From assembly GCA_035606695.1 (NCBI GenBank), contig DATNEW010000034.1:1-64000 (forward strand): a stretch of DNA of 64,000 bases, read 5' to 3'. Below the pieces are notes generated by a model. That model searched no databases, was not told the origin of the DNA, and worked only from the letters and a program-made list of their open reading frames with translations. Positions 15,840-25,802 of this stretch are shown one piece after another. The first letter of the stretch is position 1; each line of letters begins with the position of its first letter. A program made the position numbers and the translations under genes. This stretch comes from Gemmatimonadaceae bacterium. Lineage in GTDB: Bacteria; Gemmatimonadota; Gemmatimonadetes; Gemmatimonadales; Gemmatimonadaceae.

Positions 15840-16746
15840 AACACTATCCCACCGCGTCCTTGCTGCAATGCTGCTTTTGTTGAGCGCGGCAACCACCGCC
15901 CGCGCCCAAGCCGGCACCCGCGCGCCGATCATCCTCGAGCTGCCCGCCGGCGTGCGGACGCTGGGATTGGGCAATACCGGCGTCGCGGGCCGCGACGACG
16001 ACGTGATCTTTTACAATCCGGCGCAGGTGGCGGTCGCGAACGGATTCAGCGTCTCCGGCGAGCGCTTCTCGACAAGCGCGGGCAGCGGCGCTCTCTCGGC
16101 GGTCACGCGGTTCAACGGCGGCGGCATCGCGATCGGAATGCAGATGCTGAATTACGACCTTCCGAATTTCTTTCCCGCGTCGCGGCTCTCGATTCTGGAC
16201 GGCGGCCTGACCCCCGCCATGTCCGCGGAAGCCATCATCGCGTTCGCCCAGCCGATCAAGGGCACGCGCGTCGGCATCGCGGCAAAGTACGCGGAAGACG
16301 ACATGTCGTCGATTCGTCTGGGCAGGGCGCTCGCCGACGTCGGCGTGTCTCGACTGTGGTTCGGCAACACGATCGGGCTGGCCGTTCAGAACATCGGCGA
16401 GGATCTGGGTCGGAACGCCGTTCCTCCCGACACGCATCTGCCCACGCGCACCACGCTCGGCGTCTCGCGCGGTACCCAAGCCGGCCCGCTCGATCTGTTC
16501 GGCACGGCGGCGGTGTCGATGCTCCGTACCGATCGCGTCGATGCCTCGGGGGGTCTCGAGGCCGCGTATAGTTGGCTGAGCGGATATAGCGTCGCGCTGC
16601 GTGCGGGCGTCCGCCGCCGCGACGTCGGCATCGAGCCGCTCACCCTGGGCGCCGGCCTCACGATGGACCGTATGACCTTCGACTACGCCATGGAAACGCT
16701 CAGCAACCAACGGTTGGGCCACCGCTTCGGCATTCGGGTTCGCTAA
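15835..16746 (+). CDS. UPF0164/PorV-like outer-membrane barrel protein
   Basis: A 303-residue exported protein. Signal peptide MTTLSHRVLAAMLLLLSAATTARAQ (cleavage after ARA or AQA). The mature start LGLGNTGVAGRDDDVIFYNP matches the UPF0164/PorV/FadL-like pattern 'G.gnt.va..dd....yNPA', and alternating beta strands run to the C-terminus (GHRFGIRVR). An ATG at 15868 is an alternative start but leaves a shorter leader. Role likely outer-membrane; PorV homologues serve type IX secretion, but no T9SS gene is seen here. Its stop overlaps the next start by one base, so the two are co-translated. Confidence 0.7.
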   Translation: MTTLSHRVLAAMLLLLSAATTARAQAGTRAPIILELPAGVRTLGLGNTGVAGRDDDVIFYNPAQVAVANGFSVSGERFSTSAGSGALSAVTRFNGGGIAIGMQMLNYDLPNFFPASRLSILDGGLTPAMSAEAIIAFAQPIKGTRVGIAAKYAEDDMSSIRLGRALADVGVSRLWFGNTIGLAVQNIGEDLGRNAVPPDTHLPTRTTLGVSRGTQAGPLDLFGTAAVSMLRTDRVDASGGLEAAYSWLSGYSVALRAGVRRRDVGIEPLTLGAGLTMDRMTFDYAMETLSNQRLGHRFGIRVR

Positions 16747-18677
16747 TGCGCCGTTTTCTCCCCGTCCTGATCACCGTGGGCGCCGTCGCGGCCGCCTCGT
16801 GCACGCAGGCGCTCAAACTCAGCAAGGACGACTCAGAGGTCGTTCTCTCGCACCAGTTGATCTCGGCGCCCAATCCCGGCGAGAAAGGCAGCTACGCGGT
16901 CAAGACCATGTACTACGGCAGCGGCACGGACAAGCGCCGCCGCGAGTACCGCGACTCGGTGACGATCAAGACGAGGTCCGTCGACGGGTCGCCGTTCGTG
17001 TCGACGACGCCGGACAACGCCAGGGACCGCGAGAAGGACTGGGGCTTCGGCTTCAGCAAGATGCCGATCAACGGGCGGGTGTGGTATCCGGTCGGCGACG
17101 GCCCGTTCCCGCTCGTGCTGATCGTCCACGGCAATCACGACCCGCTCGACTACTCCGATCCTGGATACGGCTACCTGGGCGAGCTGCTCGCCTCCAGAGG
17201 ATTTATATTAGTATCCGTTGATGAGAATTTCATCAACGGCAACCTGCGCGGCGAGAGCGACGGGCGCGCGTGGCTCCTGCTCAAGCACCTCGAGGACTGG
17301 AAGCGCTGGAACGACAGCTCGGCCGGGCCGTTCTCGCACAAGGTCGACATGCATCACATCGGGATCATGGGCCATTCGCGCGGCGGCGAGGCCGTGGGCA
17401 TCGCCGCCGCGTTCAATCGCCTGAGCCACTATCCCGACGACGCGAACATCAAGTTCAACTTCAATTTCGACATCAAGGCCGTGTTCGCGATCGCGCCCGT
17501 CGACGGCCAGTACAAGCCCGCCGGCATGTGGACGCCGATCGAGAACGTGAACTACATGGTGATTCACGGCTCGCACGACGGCGACGTGTCGTCGTTCAAC
17601 GGGCTGCGCACCTTCCAGCGCATCAAGTACACCGACGGGAAGCCGTACTTCAAGGCGGCGTGGTACGTGTATCGCGCCAACCATGGCCAGTGGAACACCG
17701 TGTGGGGCAACAAGGACAACGGCCCGCGGAGCGGGCGGTCACTCGATCTGCGCGGACTGCTCACGCCCGACCAGCAGCGGCAGTTCAGCAAAGTCGTAAT
17801 CGGCGCGTTTCTCGAGACGACGCTGCACGATCGCACGGAATACCTGCCGATGTTCCGCGATCATCGCGTCGCCGGCGCGTGGCTGCCGAAGACGATGTAC
17901 ATCACGCGCTTCGAGGAAAGCGGATTCAAGCCCCTCGCCACATTCGAGGAGGACGTCGACGTCACCACCGGCTCCGTGCCGGGTGTGACGATCAGTGCCG
18001 AAAGTCTCGCGACATGGAAGGAAAACGCGCTGAACCTGCGCAGCGGCCAGAACGATCCCATCAACACGCAGGTCGTCACGCTCGGCTGGAACAATCACCT
18101 CCGGTCCGATACGACGAAGCTCGGCAAGCCGGCGTCGTACACGATTGCGTTGAGCGATTCACTCACGACCGCATACACGATCGGCCGGGAGTCGTCGGTG
18201 TACTTGTCGCTCGCGCCAACCGATGCGAAGCCCGGGCCGCGCGCGCCGGCGCGCGACTCCACCCGGCGCGCCGACAGCACGCGCGGCGGCGGACGAAACG
18301 CACCACGTCGCCCTGCCGCGAAGGACGCGCCGAAAGACACGACGCCCGTCGATCTCACGGTGGAGTTGACTGACGCCTCGGGCCACACCGCGCGGCTGCC
18401 GCTGAGCAAGTTCGGCGTGCCGCGCCGCCCGCTCGAGATTCACATTCTCCGCCGCGCGGACCAGGAACGCCAACGCTTCCCGACGACGTACGAGATGGTG
18501 TTGCAGACGTACGTCATGCCGATATCCGATTTCGTGCAAGCCGCCCCGCAATTCGATCCCGCGCATTTGCGCTCGATTCGCCTGGTGTTCGATCGCTTGC
18601 AGGCGGGCACGGTGGTCGTCGACGACATCGGGGTGTCGGGACGTGCCGGGCCGTTCGAGACGCTGGGAGAACCGTAG
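16746..18677 (+). CDS. Large alpha/beta-hydrolase lipoprotein
   Basis: A 643-residue protein with a lipoprotein signal (MRRFLPVLITVGAVAAASC, Cys19). The hydrolase core is at about 105-390: VLIVHGNHDP (oxyanion loop), IMGHSRGGEA (Ser211), then possible acid and base residues in HGSHDG and RANHGQW. A long C-terminal part (about 400-643) is beta-rich and interrupted by a basic Arg/Pro/Asp-rich low-complexity segment around 505-545. Family resembles secreted dienelactone-hydrolase or PETase-like esterases; substrate unknown. Starts inside the preceding stop (TAATG). Confidence 0.8.
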   Translation: MRRFLPVLITVGAVAAASCTQALKLSKDDSEVVLSHQLISAPNPGEKGSYAVKTMYYGSGTDKRRREYRDSVTIKTRSVDGSPFVSTTPDNARDREKDWGFGFSKMPINGRVWYPVGDGPFPLVLIVHGNHDPLDYSDPGYGYLGELLASRGFILVSVDENFINGNLRGESDGRAWLLLKHLEDWKRWNDSSAGPFSHKVDMHHIGIMGHSRGGEAVGIAAAFNRLSHYPDDANIKFNFNFDIKAVFAIAPVDGQYKPAGMWTPIENVNYMVIHGSHDGDVSSFNGLRTFQRIKYTDGKPYFKAAWYVYRANHGQWNTVWGNKDNGPRSGRSLDLRGLLTPDQQRQFSKVVIGAFLETTLHDRTEYLPMFRDHRVAGAWLPKTMYITRFEESGFKPLATFEEDVDVTTGSVPGVTISAESLATWKENALNLRSGQNDPINTQVVTLGWNNHLRSDTTKLGKPASYTIALSDSLTTAYTIGRESSVYLSLAPTDAKPGPRAPARDSTRRADSTRGGGRNAPRRPAAKDAPKDTTPVDLTVELTDASGHTARLPLSKFGVPRRPLEIHILRRADQERQRFPTTYEMVLQTYVMPISDFVQAAPQFDPAHLRSIRLVFDRLQAGTVVVDDIGVSGRAGPFETLGEP

Positions 18678-18682
18678 CGCGA

Positions 18683-20974
18683 CTACGTAATCCCCGCCCC
18701 AATGAACTCTTTCACGCGCGTGAGCAATGCTTCCGCCGTGAACGGCTTCGCGAGCACCGCCTCGGAGTCCGCGAACGCTCGCCGGACCGATTCCTCGTCC
18801 ATGTAGCCGGACATCAGAAGCACCGGCGTGCCGGGCTGCAGCCGATGGAAGTGCTGCACGAGCTCGCTGCCGTTCATGCGTGGCATCATCACGTCGGAGA
18901 TGAGCAGGTCAACCGGCTCCGAGAGTTTCTTGAGCGTGTCGAGCGCATCGACGCCGTCGCAACCTTCGAACACCTTGTAGCCCGCGTCGACGAGCAGACG
19001 CACCGTCAGCGCGCGCACGCCCTCGTTGTCTTCGGCAATGAGGATCGTGTTCCCCGCCGATGAGCGCGGCGTCGTACCGATCGCGCCATGCTCGCCGCTG
19101 CTCGAGACGACGGTCGCCGGAAGATGAATGGTGAACGTGGTGCCGGCGCCGACGCTGCTCGCCACGGAGATGTGTCCGCCGCTCTGCATCACGATACCGT
19201 ACACTGTCGCGAGACCAAGTCCCGGGCGCCCGTTCGGATCCTTCGTCGTGAAGAACGGCTCGAACGCGCGGGCGCGCGTGTCCTCATTCATGCCCACGCC
19301 GGAATCGGTCACCTCGAGCACCACGTACTTGCCCGGCGGGATCACCGCTTCGCCCGGGTTCGGCTCGATGACGACGTTGCGCGTCTCGATGTGCAGGCGG
19401 CCGCCGTCGCTCATCGCGTCGCGCGCGTTCAACGCGAGATTGAGCAGCACCTGCTCGAGCTGGCCCGGATCGGCGCGCACCGTCCACACGCTGCCGTCGA
19501 GCGCGGTCTCCACCGCGATCGTCTCGCCGAGCAGGCGGCGGACGATCTTGGTCATGTCCTCGACGATCGCGTTGATGTTCAGCGGCTCCAGCCGCAGGAT
19601 CTGGCGTTTGCTGAAGGCCAGCAGCTGTCGCGTCAGCGCCGCGGCGCGTTCCGTCGCCTTGAGGATTTCGGCAATGTCCTTGCGGCGCGGATCGCCCTGC
19701 TCGACGCTCCGCGCGAGCAGATCGCTGAAGCCGCGAATGGACGTGAGCAGATTGTTGAAGTCATGCGCCACACCGCCCGCGAGCTGGCCGACCGCTTCCA
19801 TTTTTTGCGCCTGGCGCAGCTCTTCTTCCATGCGGCGCCGCTCGGTGACGTCCCGCGACACGGAAAGGACTTCGGCCGCCATACCCGTCTTCGCGTCGCG
19901 CACCGCCTGGCTCGTCGTCTCGAACCAGACGTAGTGCCCGTCGCGCCGGCGAACGCGATACGTGAAGGTCTCGATGCCGTGGTGGCCGAGCAGCCGCGCG
20001 CTCGCCGCGCGGACGATCTCGAGGTCGTCGGTATGACAGAACTCGAATACCGAGCGGCCAACCAGCTCCTCGGCGGGAAAGCCGAGCAGCTCGAGACAGA
20101 CGGGCGACGTGTAGAGGATCGTGCCGTTCGGCAGCGTCCGCGCCAGCATGTCCGTGGAATTCTCGGCGAGGAAGCGATGCCGCTCCTCGCTCTCGCGCAG
20201 CGCCAGCTCGGCGTTCTTGCGTTCCGTGATGTCGCGCGCGACGGCGAAGAGCGAAACGACGCGGCCGTCGCGCTGCTCGATGTGCACGTTCTGGCCAATC
20301 CACAGCTCGCGGCCATCGACCGCGATCGCGGGAAATTCCCAGTATGTGACGGGAATGCGCTCGGTCATCTGCCGCTTGTACAGCTCGATGCCCTGCGCAT
20401 GATGGTCGCGGCGCACGAAGTCGAGGTACATCCGTCCGACGATGCCCGCCTCATCGGCCTTGAAGCCGAGCAGTCGCGAGGCCACCGGATTGGCGTAGGT
20501 GAAGATGCCGTGCGGGTCGATGCGGTAGATGCCGTCACTCGCCGACTCGACCAGCAGCCGATACCGCGCCTCGCTCTCGGCAAGAGAATTCTGAATTTCC
20601 TTACGCTTGGTGATGTCGCGCGACGTGATCGCGATGCCGTCGTCCACGCGCACGATCTGGTGCCGGACCCACAGCTCCTGGCCGTCGTCGTCCTTGAAAC
20701 AGAGCTCTTCCTCGATCGACTCCCCGGTCTCGACCACGCGCGCCATCTTGGCGAGGAGTCCGCTTTCGCCGATCGTCGCCGCGATGTCCGTGGCGAGCTG
20801 GCCCACGAGCTCGTCTCGGCGGCGTCCGAGGAACGCTTCGCCGCGCTCGTTCACCTCGACGATGCGAAAGTCGACGATCCGCCCGCCTTCACGCACGCTC
20901 TCGCACAGAAAGAACGCGTCGAGGCTTGCCGCGATCGCGCCGCGAAAGCGCGTCTCGATGACCGCGAGCGACAT
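18683..20974 (-). CDS. Multi-PAS hybrid histidine kinase with C-terminal receiver
   Basis: A soluble 763-residue hybrid kinase with no membrane helices. Three PAS domains in series: about 3-110 (RFRGAIAASLDAFFL), about 125-240 (SEARYRLLVESASDGIYRI) and about 255-375 (SEERHRFLAENSTDMLART). Then a dimerisation/phosphoacceptor domain (VAHDFNNLL, His404), an ATPase domain (NLALNARDAM, DSGVGM, GLGLATVYG) and a receiver domain with phospho-Asp694 (ISDVMMPRMNG) and Lys in LAKPF. The H-box and receiver are those of the HWE-free 'HDFNNLL' class common in soil bacteria. The start at 20974 (MSLAVIETRF) precedes the first PAS; upstream in-frame GTGs are possible. No output regulator adjacent. Confidence 0.9.
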   Translation of the reverse strand: MSLAVIETRFRGAIAASLDAFFLCESVREGGRIVDFRIVEVNERGEAFLGRRRDELVGQLATDIAATIGESGLLAKMARVVETGESIEEELCFKDDDGQELWVRHQIVRVDDGIAITSRDITKRKEIQNSLAESEARYRLLVESASDGIYRIDPHGIFTYANPVASRLLGFKADEAGIVGRMYLDFVRRDHHAQGIELYKRQMTERIPVTYWEFPAIAVDGRELWIGQNVHIEQRDGRVVSLFAVARDITERKNAELALRESEERHRFLAENSTDMLARTLPNGTILYTSPVCLELLGFPAEELVGRSVFEFCHTDDLEIVRAASARLLGHHGIETFTYRVRRRDGHYVWFETTSQAVRDAKTGMAAEVLSVSRDVTERRRMEEELRQAQKMEAVGQLAGGVAHDFNNLLTSIRGFSDLLARSVEQGDPRRKDIAEILKATERAAALTRQLLAFSKRQILRLEPLNINAIVEDMTKIVRRLLGETIAVETALDGSVWTVRADPGQLEQVLLNLALNARDAMSDGGRLHIETRNVVIEPNPGEAVIPPGKYVVLEVTDSGVGMNEDTRARAFEPFFTTKDPNGRPGLGLATVYGIVMQSGGHISVASSVGAGTTFTIHLPATVVSSSGEHGAIGTTPRSSAGNTILIAEDNEGVRALTVRLLVDAGYKVFEGCDGVDALDTLKKLSEPVDLLISDVMMPRMNGSELVQHFHRLQPGTPVLLMSGYMDEESVRRAFADSEAVLAKPFTAEALLTRVKEFIGAGIT

Positions 20975-21153
20975 GGAGTCGTCGCTCAACGGCGAAGATG
21001 CCGACGAAGTCGACGCGGAATGCGGGGGATTCACGACGATGAGACGAAGACGCGAGGCGGAGGAAACGAGTCTCTCCGCAATCGTCTGCAGGGTGACTGC
21101 CCCTAATTTGCGTGAGTTGCAGAGGATGGCAACTGTCAGAGACACAATCGCGC

Positions 21154-22869
21154 ATGCTCCCACTGACGCTGAAGGTTTTTCGGGTCGTCGCACTCGTCCA
21201 GCTCGTGTCGCGGCCGGGACATCCTGTCCGTTCGCAGGCGCCGGTTTCCGCGCCGGACTCCGCGCGACTGGCGCGCGATGTCCGCTCCGCGCAATCGTCC
21301 TTCGAGGGGTTTCGCCGCTCCCGCCTGCCTACCGGCGACCGAATGGGCGGCGAATGCGACGTTCGAATCGGCCGCTACTGCTACTGGCGAGGCGACGACG
21401 AAGAACCGGATCCGCCGGCGGAGCCCAAAGCAATAGGCGAACGCCGCAGGTCACTGCTCCGCTTGCTCGACAGCGTTGGGTCAATAATTCCGGGCGACGC
21501 GTGGGTCGCCGGTCAATACGTCCGCTACCTCGTGGAGGCTGGTCGGTACGACGACGCGCTTTCGTACACGCGGCGATGTGCCGCGGGTACGAGCTGGTGT
21601 CTCGCGCTCGCGGGCTACGCCGCGCATAGCGCCGGCAAGTTCGCGCTGGCCGACAGTGCGTTTCACGCCGCACTCGCCGCGATGCCCGATGCCGAGCGCT
21701 GCCGTTGGCTCGATATCTCGGACGTGCTTGACGATCCGCTGCGCGACCGATTCAACCGCATCCCGTGTGAACGGCGCGAGGCGTTCGTGCGGCATGTGCT
21801 TCGAATCGGTGCACCTTTGTATTCAGTCACGACGTCGGATTTGCTCACCGAGCATTTGTCGCGACTGACGCGCGCGAAAATCGCCGAGCGTGCGGCGACA
21901 GTCGACGGTGAGTCGTGGGCGGACGATCAGCGGGAGCTCGTCATTCGCTACGGCTGGCCGCGCTGGTATACGCGATGGGAGCCGGCGTTCGGGTCGCAGA
22001 TGCAGCGATCCATCACCGGCCACGACGTGGGCATGCCGTTCGATTTCATTCCGTCATTGCGCGCGGTCGACAGCGTGAGTGAAGCGTCGGACGACGACTG
22101 GCATCTCGACGACGCGCGCGCGATGACGGGCTACGCGCCCGCATTCGCCAAAACGGTGCATTCGCTGCCGGCGCAGCTCGCGTTCTTTCGTCGCGGCGAC
22201 TCGCTGCTCGTCGTCGCCGCGTGGGATGCGCGGCGCGATACGAGCATGCTCGGGCGCGTCGTAAATGCGTCGGTGGCGGCGCTCGATGATTCTGTCGTTC
22301 GAGTTTCGCGCGCCGACAGCGTGCAGGCGCGCGGAAGAATGTCGGCGACGTTCCGAATGGATTCGGGCATCGTGAGCCTCGAGCTGCTTGCGCCGCACGA
22401 GCGCCGCGCGGCGCGAAGGCGACATGGTTTCGCCGCGCGGTCTCCGTCGGGCGTGGCGCTCTCCGATCTTCTGCTCTACACGCCCGGCGACTCCACGCCC
22501 GGCAACCTGGCCGAGGCGCGCGATAGTGCGTTGGCATCCGATGAGGTCAACGCCTCGCATCCGATCGGTGTGTTCTGGGAGACGTACGGCCTGCGAGCGT
22601 CGGGACAGCCCGTGAAATTCACGTTGAGCGTCGAGCAAGTTGGCGTGACATGGCTCCGCCGCGCGGCGGAGCGCATGCATCTCTCCGATCGGAGCAGCGC
22701 CGTTCGCATCCAGTGGGACGAGGTGCCGCGCCAGCAGAATGGAATCGCGCCACGCGGTGTTCGGCTCGATCTTTCACGACTGCGGTCAGGTCAGTATCGC
22801 GTCCAACTGACGGCGGCGGCCGCCGGTGCGGAGCCTGTTGTCACGACGAGACTGGTTCGCGTTCGCTGA
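21154..22869 (+). CDS. Exported protein with tetratricopeptide-like and GWxTD-like regions
   Basis: A 571-residue protein starting at MLPLTLKVFRVVALVQL (signal peptide). Residues about 100-190 look like short helical repeats (AGRYDDALSYTRRCAAG, SAGKFALADSAFHAAL). The central ELVIRYGWPRWYTRWEP resembles the GWxTD domain motif found in Bacteroidota, Acidobacteriota and Gemmatimonadota secreted proteins. The C-terminal part is beta-rich (LYTPGDSTPG, QVGVTWLRRA, RSGQYRVQLT). Function unknown. Divergent from the hybrid kinase (starts 180 bp apart), so the two may share regulation. Confidence 0.65.
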   Translation: MLPLTLKVFRVVALVQLVSRPGHPVRSQAPVSAPDSARLARDVRSAQSSFEGFRRSRLPTGDRMGGECDVRIGRYCYWRGDDEEPDPPAEPKAIGERRRSLLRLLDSVGSIIPGDAWVAGQYVRYLVEAGRYDDALSYTRRCAAGTSWCLALAGYAAHSAGKFALADSAFHAALAAMPDAERCRWLDISDVLDDPLRDRFNRIPCERREAFVRHVLRIGAPLYSVTTSDLLTEHLSRLTRAKIAERAATVDGESWADDQRELVIRYGWPRWYTRWEPAFGSQMQRSITGHDVGMPFDFIPSLRAVDSVSEASDDDWHLDDARAMTGYAPAFAKTVHSLPAQLAFFRRGDSLLVVAAWDARRDTSMLGRVVNASVAALDDSVVRVSRADSVQARGRMSATFRMDSGIVSLELLAPHERRAARRRHGFAARSPSGVALSDLLLYTPGDSTPGNLAEARDSALASDEVNASHPIGVFWETYGLRASGQPVKFTLSVEQVGVTWLRRAAERMHLSDRSSAVRIQWDEVPRQQNGIAPRGVRLDLSRLRSGQYRVQLTAAAAGAEPVVTTRLVRVR

Positions 22870-22910
22870 GCACGACCTCTGCAACAGAAACGCGCGGAGG
22901 TTTCAACTTC

Positions 22911-23414
22911 ATGAAACGAAAGAAACGCCCCAGCCCGCTCGAGAGTGCCGCGCGCGGTGCGATCGCCGGACTCGTTGGCGGCGGCGCGCTCGTGCTGGCG
23001 CATCGGTCCGTGCTCCCGCGCTTGCCGGACAGAAAAAAGCCGCGCGTCGACCCGTGGGACAAACAGGTTGCTTCGCTCGCCGGCCGGGTCGGGTGGGCGA
23101 TGACACCCCGCTCGCGCATGGCCACCGGCGTCGCTGCACAGATCGCCGCCTCCGTCATCCTCGGCGCCGCCTATACGCTGATCGTCGAGCAGCTCGAGCC
23201 GCCCAAACACGCCGAACAGTTGCTCGACGCGGGGCTGGTGTTCGCGGCGTCATTGATTGCGCCGGAGCTCGAGCGAACGCGAAAGCCTCGCGGCCGGCGG
23301 AGACAGCTTCAACGCAAGGCGCTCGAGCGCATCAACGGGCCCAAGGTGTTCGGGAAGGCAACCACCGTCACGCTGAAGGCGCTCGCCCGCTACAGCGCCC
23401 GCTACAGCGCTTAA
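22911..23414 (+). CDS. Small basic membrane protein, unknown
   Basis: A 167-residue protein with GGAGG 10 bp upstream, which fixes the start. Basic N-terminus (MKRKKRPSP), a glycine-rich hydrophobic segment (ARGAIAGLVGGGALVLAH), a second membrane segment (VAAQIAASVILGAAYTLIV), a possible third (LVFAASLIA) and a very basic C-terminal tail (RKPRGRRRQLQRKALER). No family recognised with confidence; the layout is loosely like DUF1440/YagU inner-membrane proteins. Lies between the GWxTD-like gene and an S9 peptidase on the same strand. Confidence 0.6.
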   Translation: MKRKKRPSPLESAARGAIAGLVGGGALVLAHRSVLPRLPDRKKPRVDPWDKQVASLAGRVGWAMTPRSRMATGVAAQIAASVILGAAYTLIVEQLEPPKHAEQLLDAGLVFAASLIAPELERTRKPRGRRRQLQRKALERINGPKVFGKATTVTLKALARYSARYSA

Positions 23415-23481
23415 GTCGCTCTGGCGAGGAGCCCGGACGCTGACCCAGATTCATGGCGCCCCTCCTCACCGAGTGATTCGT

Positions 23482-25755
23482 ATGCGCCGCACCTTCGCCG
23501 CCGTCCTCGCCTCGTCGTTCGTCGTTTGCAGCGTCGCCGCGCCATGTCGCGCGCAGTCGCGACAAGCCGGCAATGCGGCGTCGAGCGCAGCGAGCACGAC
23601 GTTCACCGCCGAGGATGCGCTCGCGGTGAATGCAGCGACGATCGGCGATCTCACCCCCGACGGCCGATACCTCGCCGTCATCTCGACGATGCGCCGCGAT
23701 CAATTCGGCCAGGATTTCCGCCGCGACGGAGATCCCAGCTACGCGCGCTCGATTCCGGCTCGCCTGCTCGTGATCGATACGAAATCAGGCGAGACACAAT
23801 CCGTGTTCGCTGATAAGAAGAGCGTCAAGGACGTGCGCTGGTCGCCCGACGGCAAACGCCTGGCCATGTTCATCTTCAACGGCGGCGTGTCGGAGCCGGT
23901 GATCTGGGATCGCGCGACCGGAAAGTCGACGACCGCACGCTTGCCCGCCGGAAAATACGTGGCCGAGAACAGCGACCTGCGCTGGTCGGCGGATGGGAAG
24001 CAGCTCGTGTTCGCGGTTCACACGACGGACTGGCGGAAGAAAGCACGCGACACATTCGCCAACATGACGACGGGTCCCGTGTTCGTGCAGTCGAGCCTCG
24101 ATCCGTTTCTCGCGTGGGATGACATTCGCCGCATGGCGAACGTGCGCAGCGTCGTCGCGCTCGATCTCCAGACGAATCAGCTGCACGAGCTGATTCCCGA
24201 AGTGATGGTGAGCAACTACACGCTCGCTGAAGATGGAACCGCCATCACCTTCAATCGGGACATTCAGAAAAAGACCGACTACGACAGCTTCGGGTCGGAG
24301 ACGTCACTGCACTCGCGAGCCGTGAACGGCGGAGCCGAACGCACGATTCTGCCGACCACGAAAGGCATGCAGGTTCAGTTCGCGGAAGACGGGAAGCATT
24401 ACGCATACTCGAAGGATGGCCGCGTATACGTCGGCTCCATCGACGACAAGGACGCACGGCTTCTCGTGGGTCCGCCTGAAACTCGGCGCGGCGAACCGCA
24501 GGACACCTCGAAGGCTGCCCGCGAGCGCCTGGCGAAGGAGCGCTTCAGTCTGGTGCGCTACAGCCCGGCGGGCGACGCGTTACTCGTGTCGAATCGCGAA
24601 GGAATGTGGCTCGTCGACGTCGGCTCCGGCACTCGCGAGCAAGTCATCGCGACGGACGATTCGAGCGCGACGGCCCCGCGCATCGCGTTCGCCGCATGGA
24701 GCGACGACGGCCAGCATCTGTATCTCACGAAGGCGTCGCGCCAGAAGTGGGAGCGCGGCGTCGTCCGCTACGACCGTCCAAACAAGTCGCTGACGGAGCT
24801 GGTGAAGGACGGCCGTGTGTATTCGGGGCTCAGATTATCGAAGGACGGCAAGACGGCGGTGCTCGCGATCGCGAACGGCAATCGGCCGGCGGACATCTAC
24901 GTCGGAAACGCCGACCTCACGGACCTGCGGCGCGTCGTGGAGTCGAACCCGCAGCTGGCGCAGAAGCAGATCGGCGGCACGGAGCTGGTGTCGTTCCTCG
25001 ACGCGGACGGCCACCCGAAGAACGCGGTGGTCTACTACCCTGCGGATTATCAGAAAGGCAAGGCATATCCCACTGTCTTCGAGGTCTATGAGGATTTCTT
25101 CGACGACAACTACGACATTCGGGCGAACGTTCTCACCGGGCACGGATATGTCGTCGTGCATCCCTCCGTCGACTTCGACATCGGATTCCCGGGCGAGGCA
25201 TGGCTCAAGGGCGTCACCGCCGCGGCGAACAAGTTGATCGAGATGGGCGTCGCCGATTCGGCGCGCCTCGCGGTACAAGGGCAAAGCTACGGCGGCTATG
25301 CGGTCAATCTTCTCGTCACGCAGACCAACCGGTTCAAGGCGGCGGTGAACATCTCCGGCAAGGTCGATCTCATCAGCTTCTACACCGACAGCCCGCGACT
25401 CGGCGTGCGGAACGTGAACGCCGCGGAAAAGACGCAGGATCGCATTGGCGCCACGCTGTGGGAGCAGCCGCAGAAATACGAGGCGCACAGCGCGATATTA
25501 TATGCGGACCGCATCAAGACGCCGCTGCTGCTCATCACGGGCGAGCAGGACTCGAACGTGCCGGCCGACAACACCCGAGAGATGTATTACGCGCTCAGAC
25601 GGCTCGGGAAGGAAGTCGTGTGGGTGAACTACATGAACGGCGGTCACGGCGGCGGTACCGCGTCGGCGGACGATTTTCTGGACATGCAGCGCCGGATTCT
25701 CCAATGGTACGATACCAAGCTGAAGCCGGCGGGCAGCAAGGTGGCCAGCAACTAA
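23482..25755 (+). CDS. Secreted S9 family (prolyl oligopeptidase) serine peptidase
   Basis: A 757-residue exported peptidase. Start MRRTFAAVLASSFV gives a clean signal peptide; the GTG three codons upstream (23473) is less likely. The N-terminal two-thirds form a beta-propeller of WD/PD40-like repeats (VRWSPDGKRLAMF, LRWSADGKQLVF, AAWSDDGQHLYL). The C-terminal hydrolase domain has the nucleophile GQSYGGYAV (Ser602), the acid in GEQDSNVP and the base in NGGHGGG. It would cleave short peptides, often after Pro or Ala, in the periplasm or outside the cell, supporting a peptide-scavenging lifestyle together with the DPP4-like enzyme at 50 kb. Confidence 0.93.
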   Translation: MRRTFAAVLASSFVVCSVAAPCRAQSRQAGNAASSAASTTFTAEDALAVNAATIGDLTPDGRYLAVISTMRRDQFGQDFRRDGDPSYARSIPARLLVIDTKSGETQSVFADKKSVKDVRWSPDGKRLAMFIFNGGVSEPVIWDRATGKSTTARLPAGKYVAENSDLRWSADGKQLVFAVHTTDWRKKARDTFANMTTGPVFVQSSLDPFLAWDDIRRMANVRSVVALDLQTNQLHELIPEVMVSNYTLAEDGTAITFNRDIQKKTDYDSFGSETSLHSRAVNGGAERTILPTTKGMQVQFAEDGKHYAYSKDGRVYVGSIDDKDARLLVGPPETRRGEPQDTSKAARERLAKERFSLVRYSPAGDALLVSNREGMWLVDVGSGTREQVIATDDSSATAPRIAFAAWSDDGQHLYLTKASRQKWERGVVRYDRPNKSLTELVKDGRVYSGLRLSKDGKTAVLAIANGNRPADIYVGNADLTDLRRVVESNPQLAQKQIGGTELVSFLDADGHPKNAVVYYPADYQKGKAYPTVFEVYEDFFDDNYDIRANVLTGHGYVVVHPSVDFDIGFPGEAWLKGVTAAANKLIEMGVADSARLAVQGQSYGGYAVNLLVTQTNRFKAAVNISGKVDLISFYTDSPRLGVRNVNAAEKTQDRIGATLWEQPQKYEAHSAILYADRIKTPLLLITGEQDSNVPADNTREMYYALRRLGKEVVWVNYMNGGHGGGTASADDFLDMQRRILQWYDTKLKPAGSKVASN

Positions 25756-25802
25756 ACCGCTAGGCCTGTACGCAAACGAGTGAGTATCTTAGCTTCGAGG
25801 GC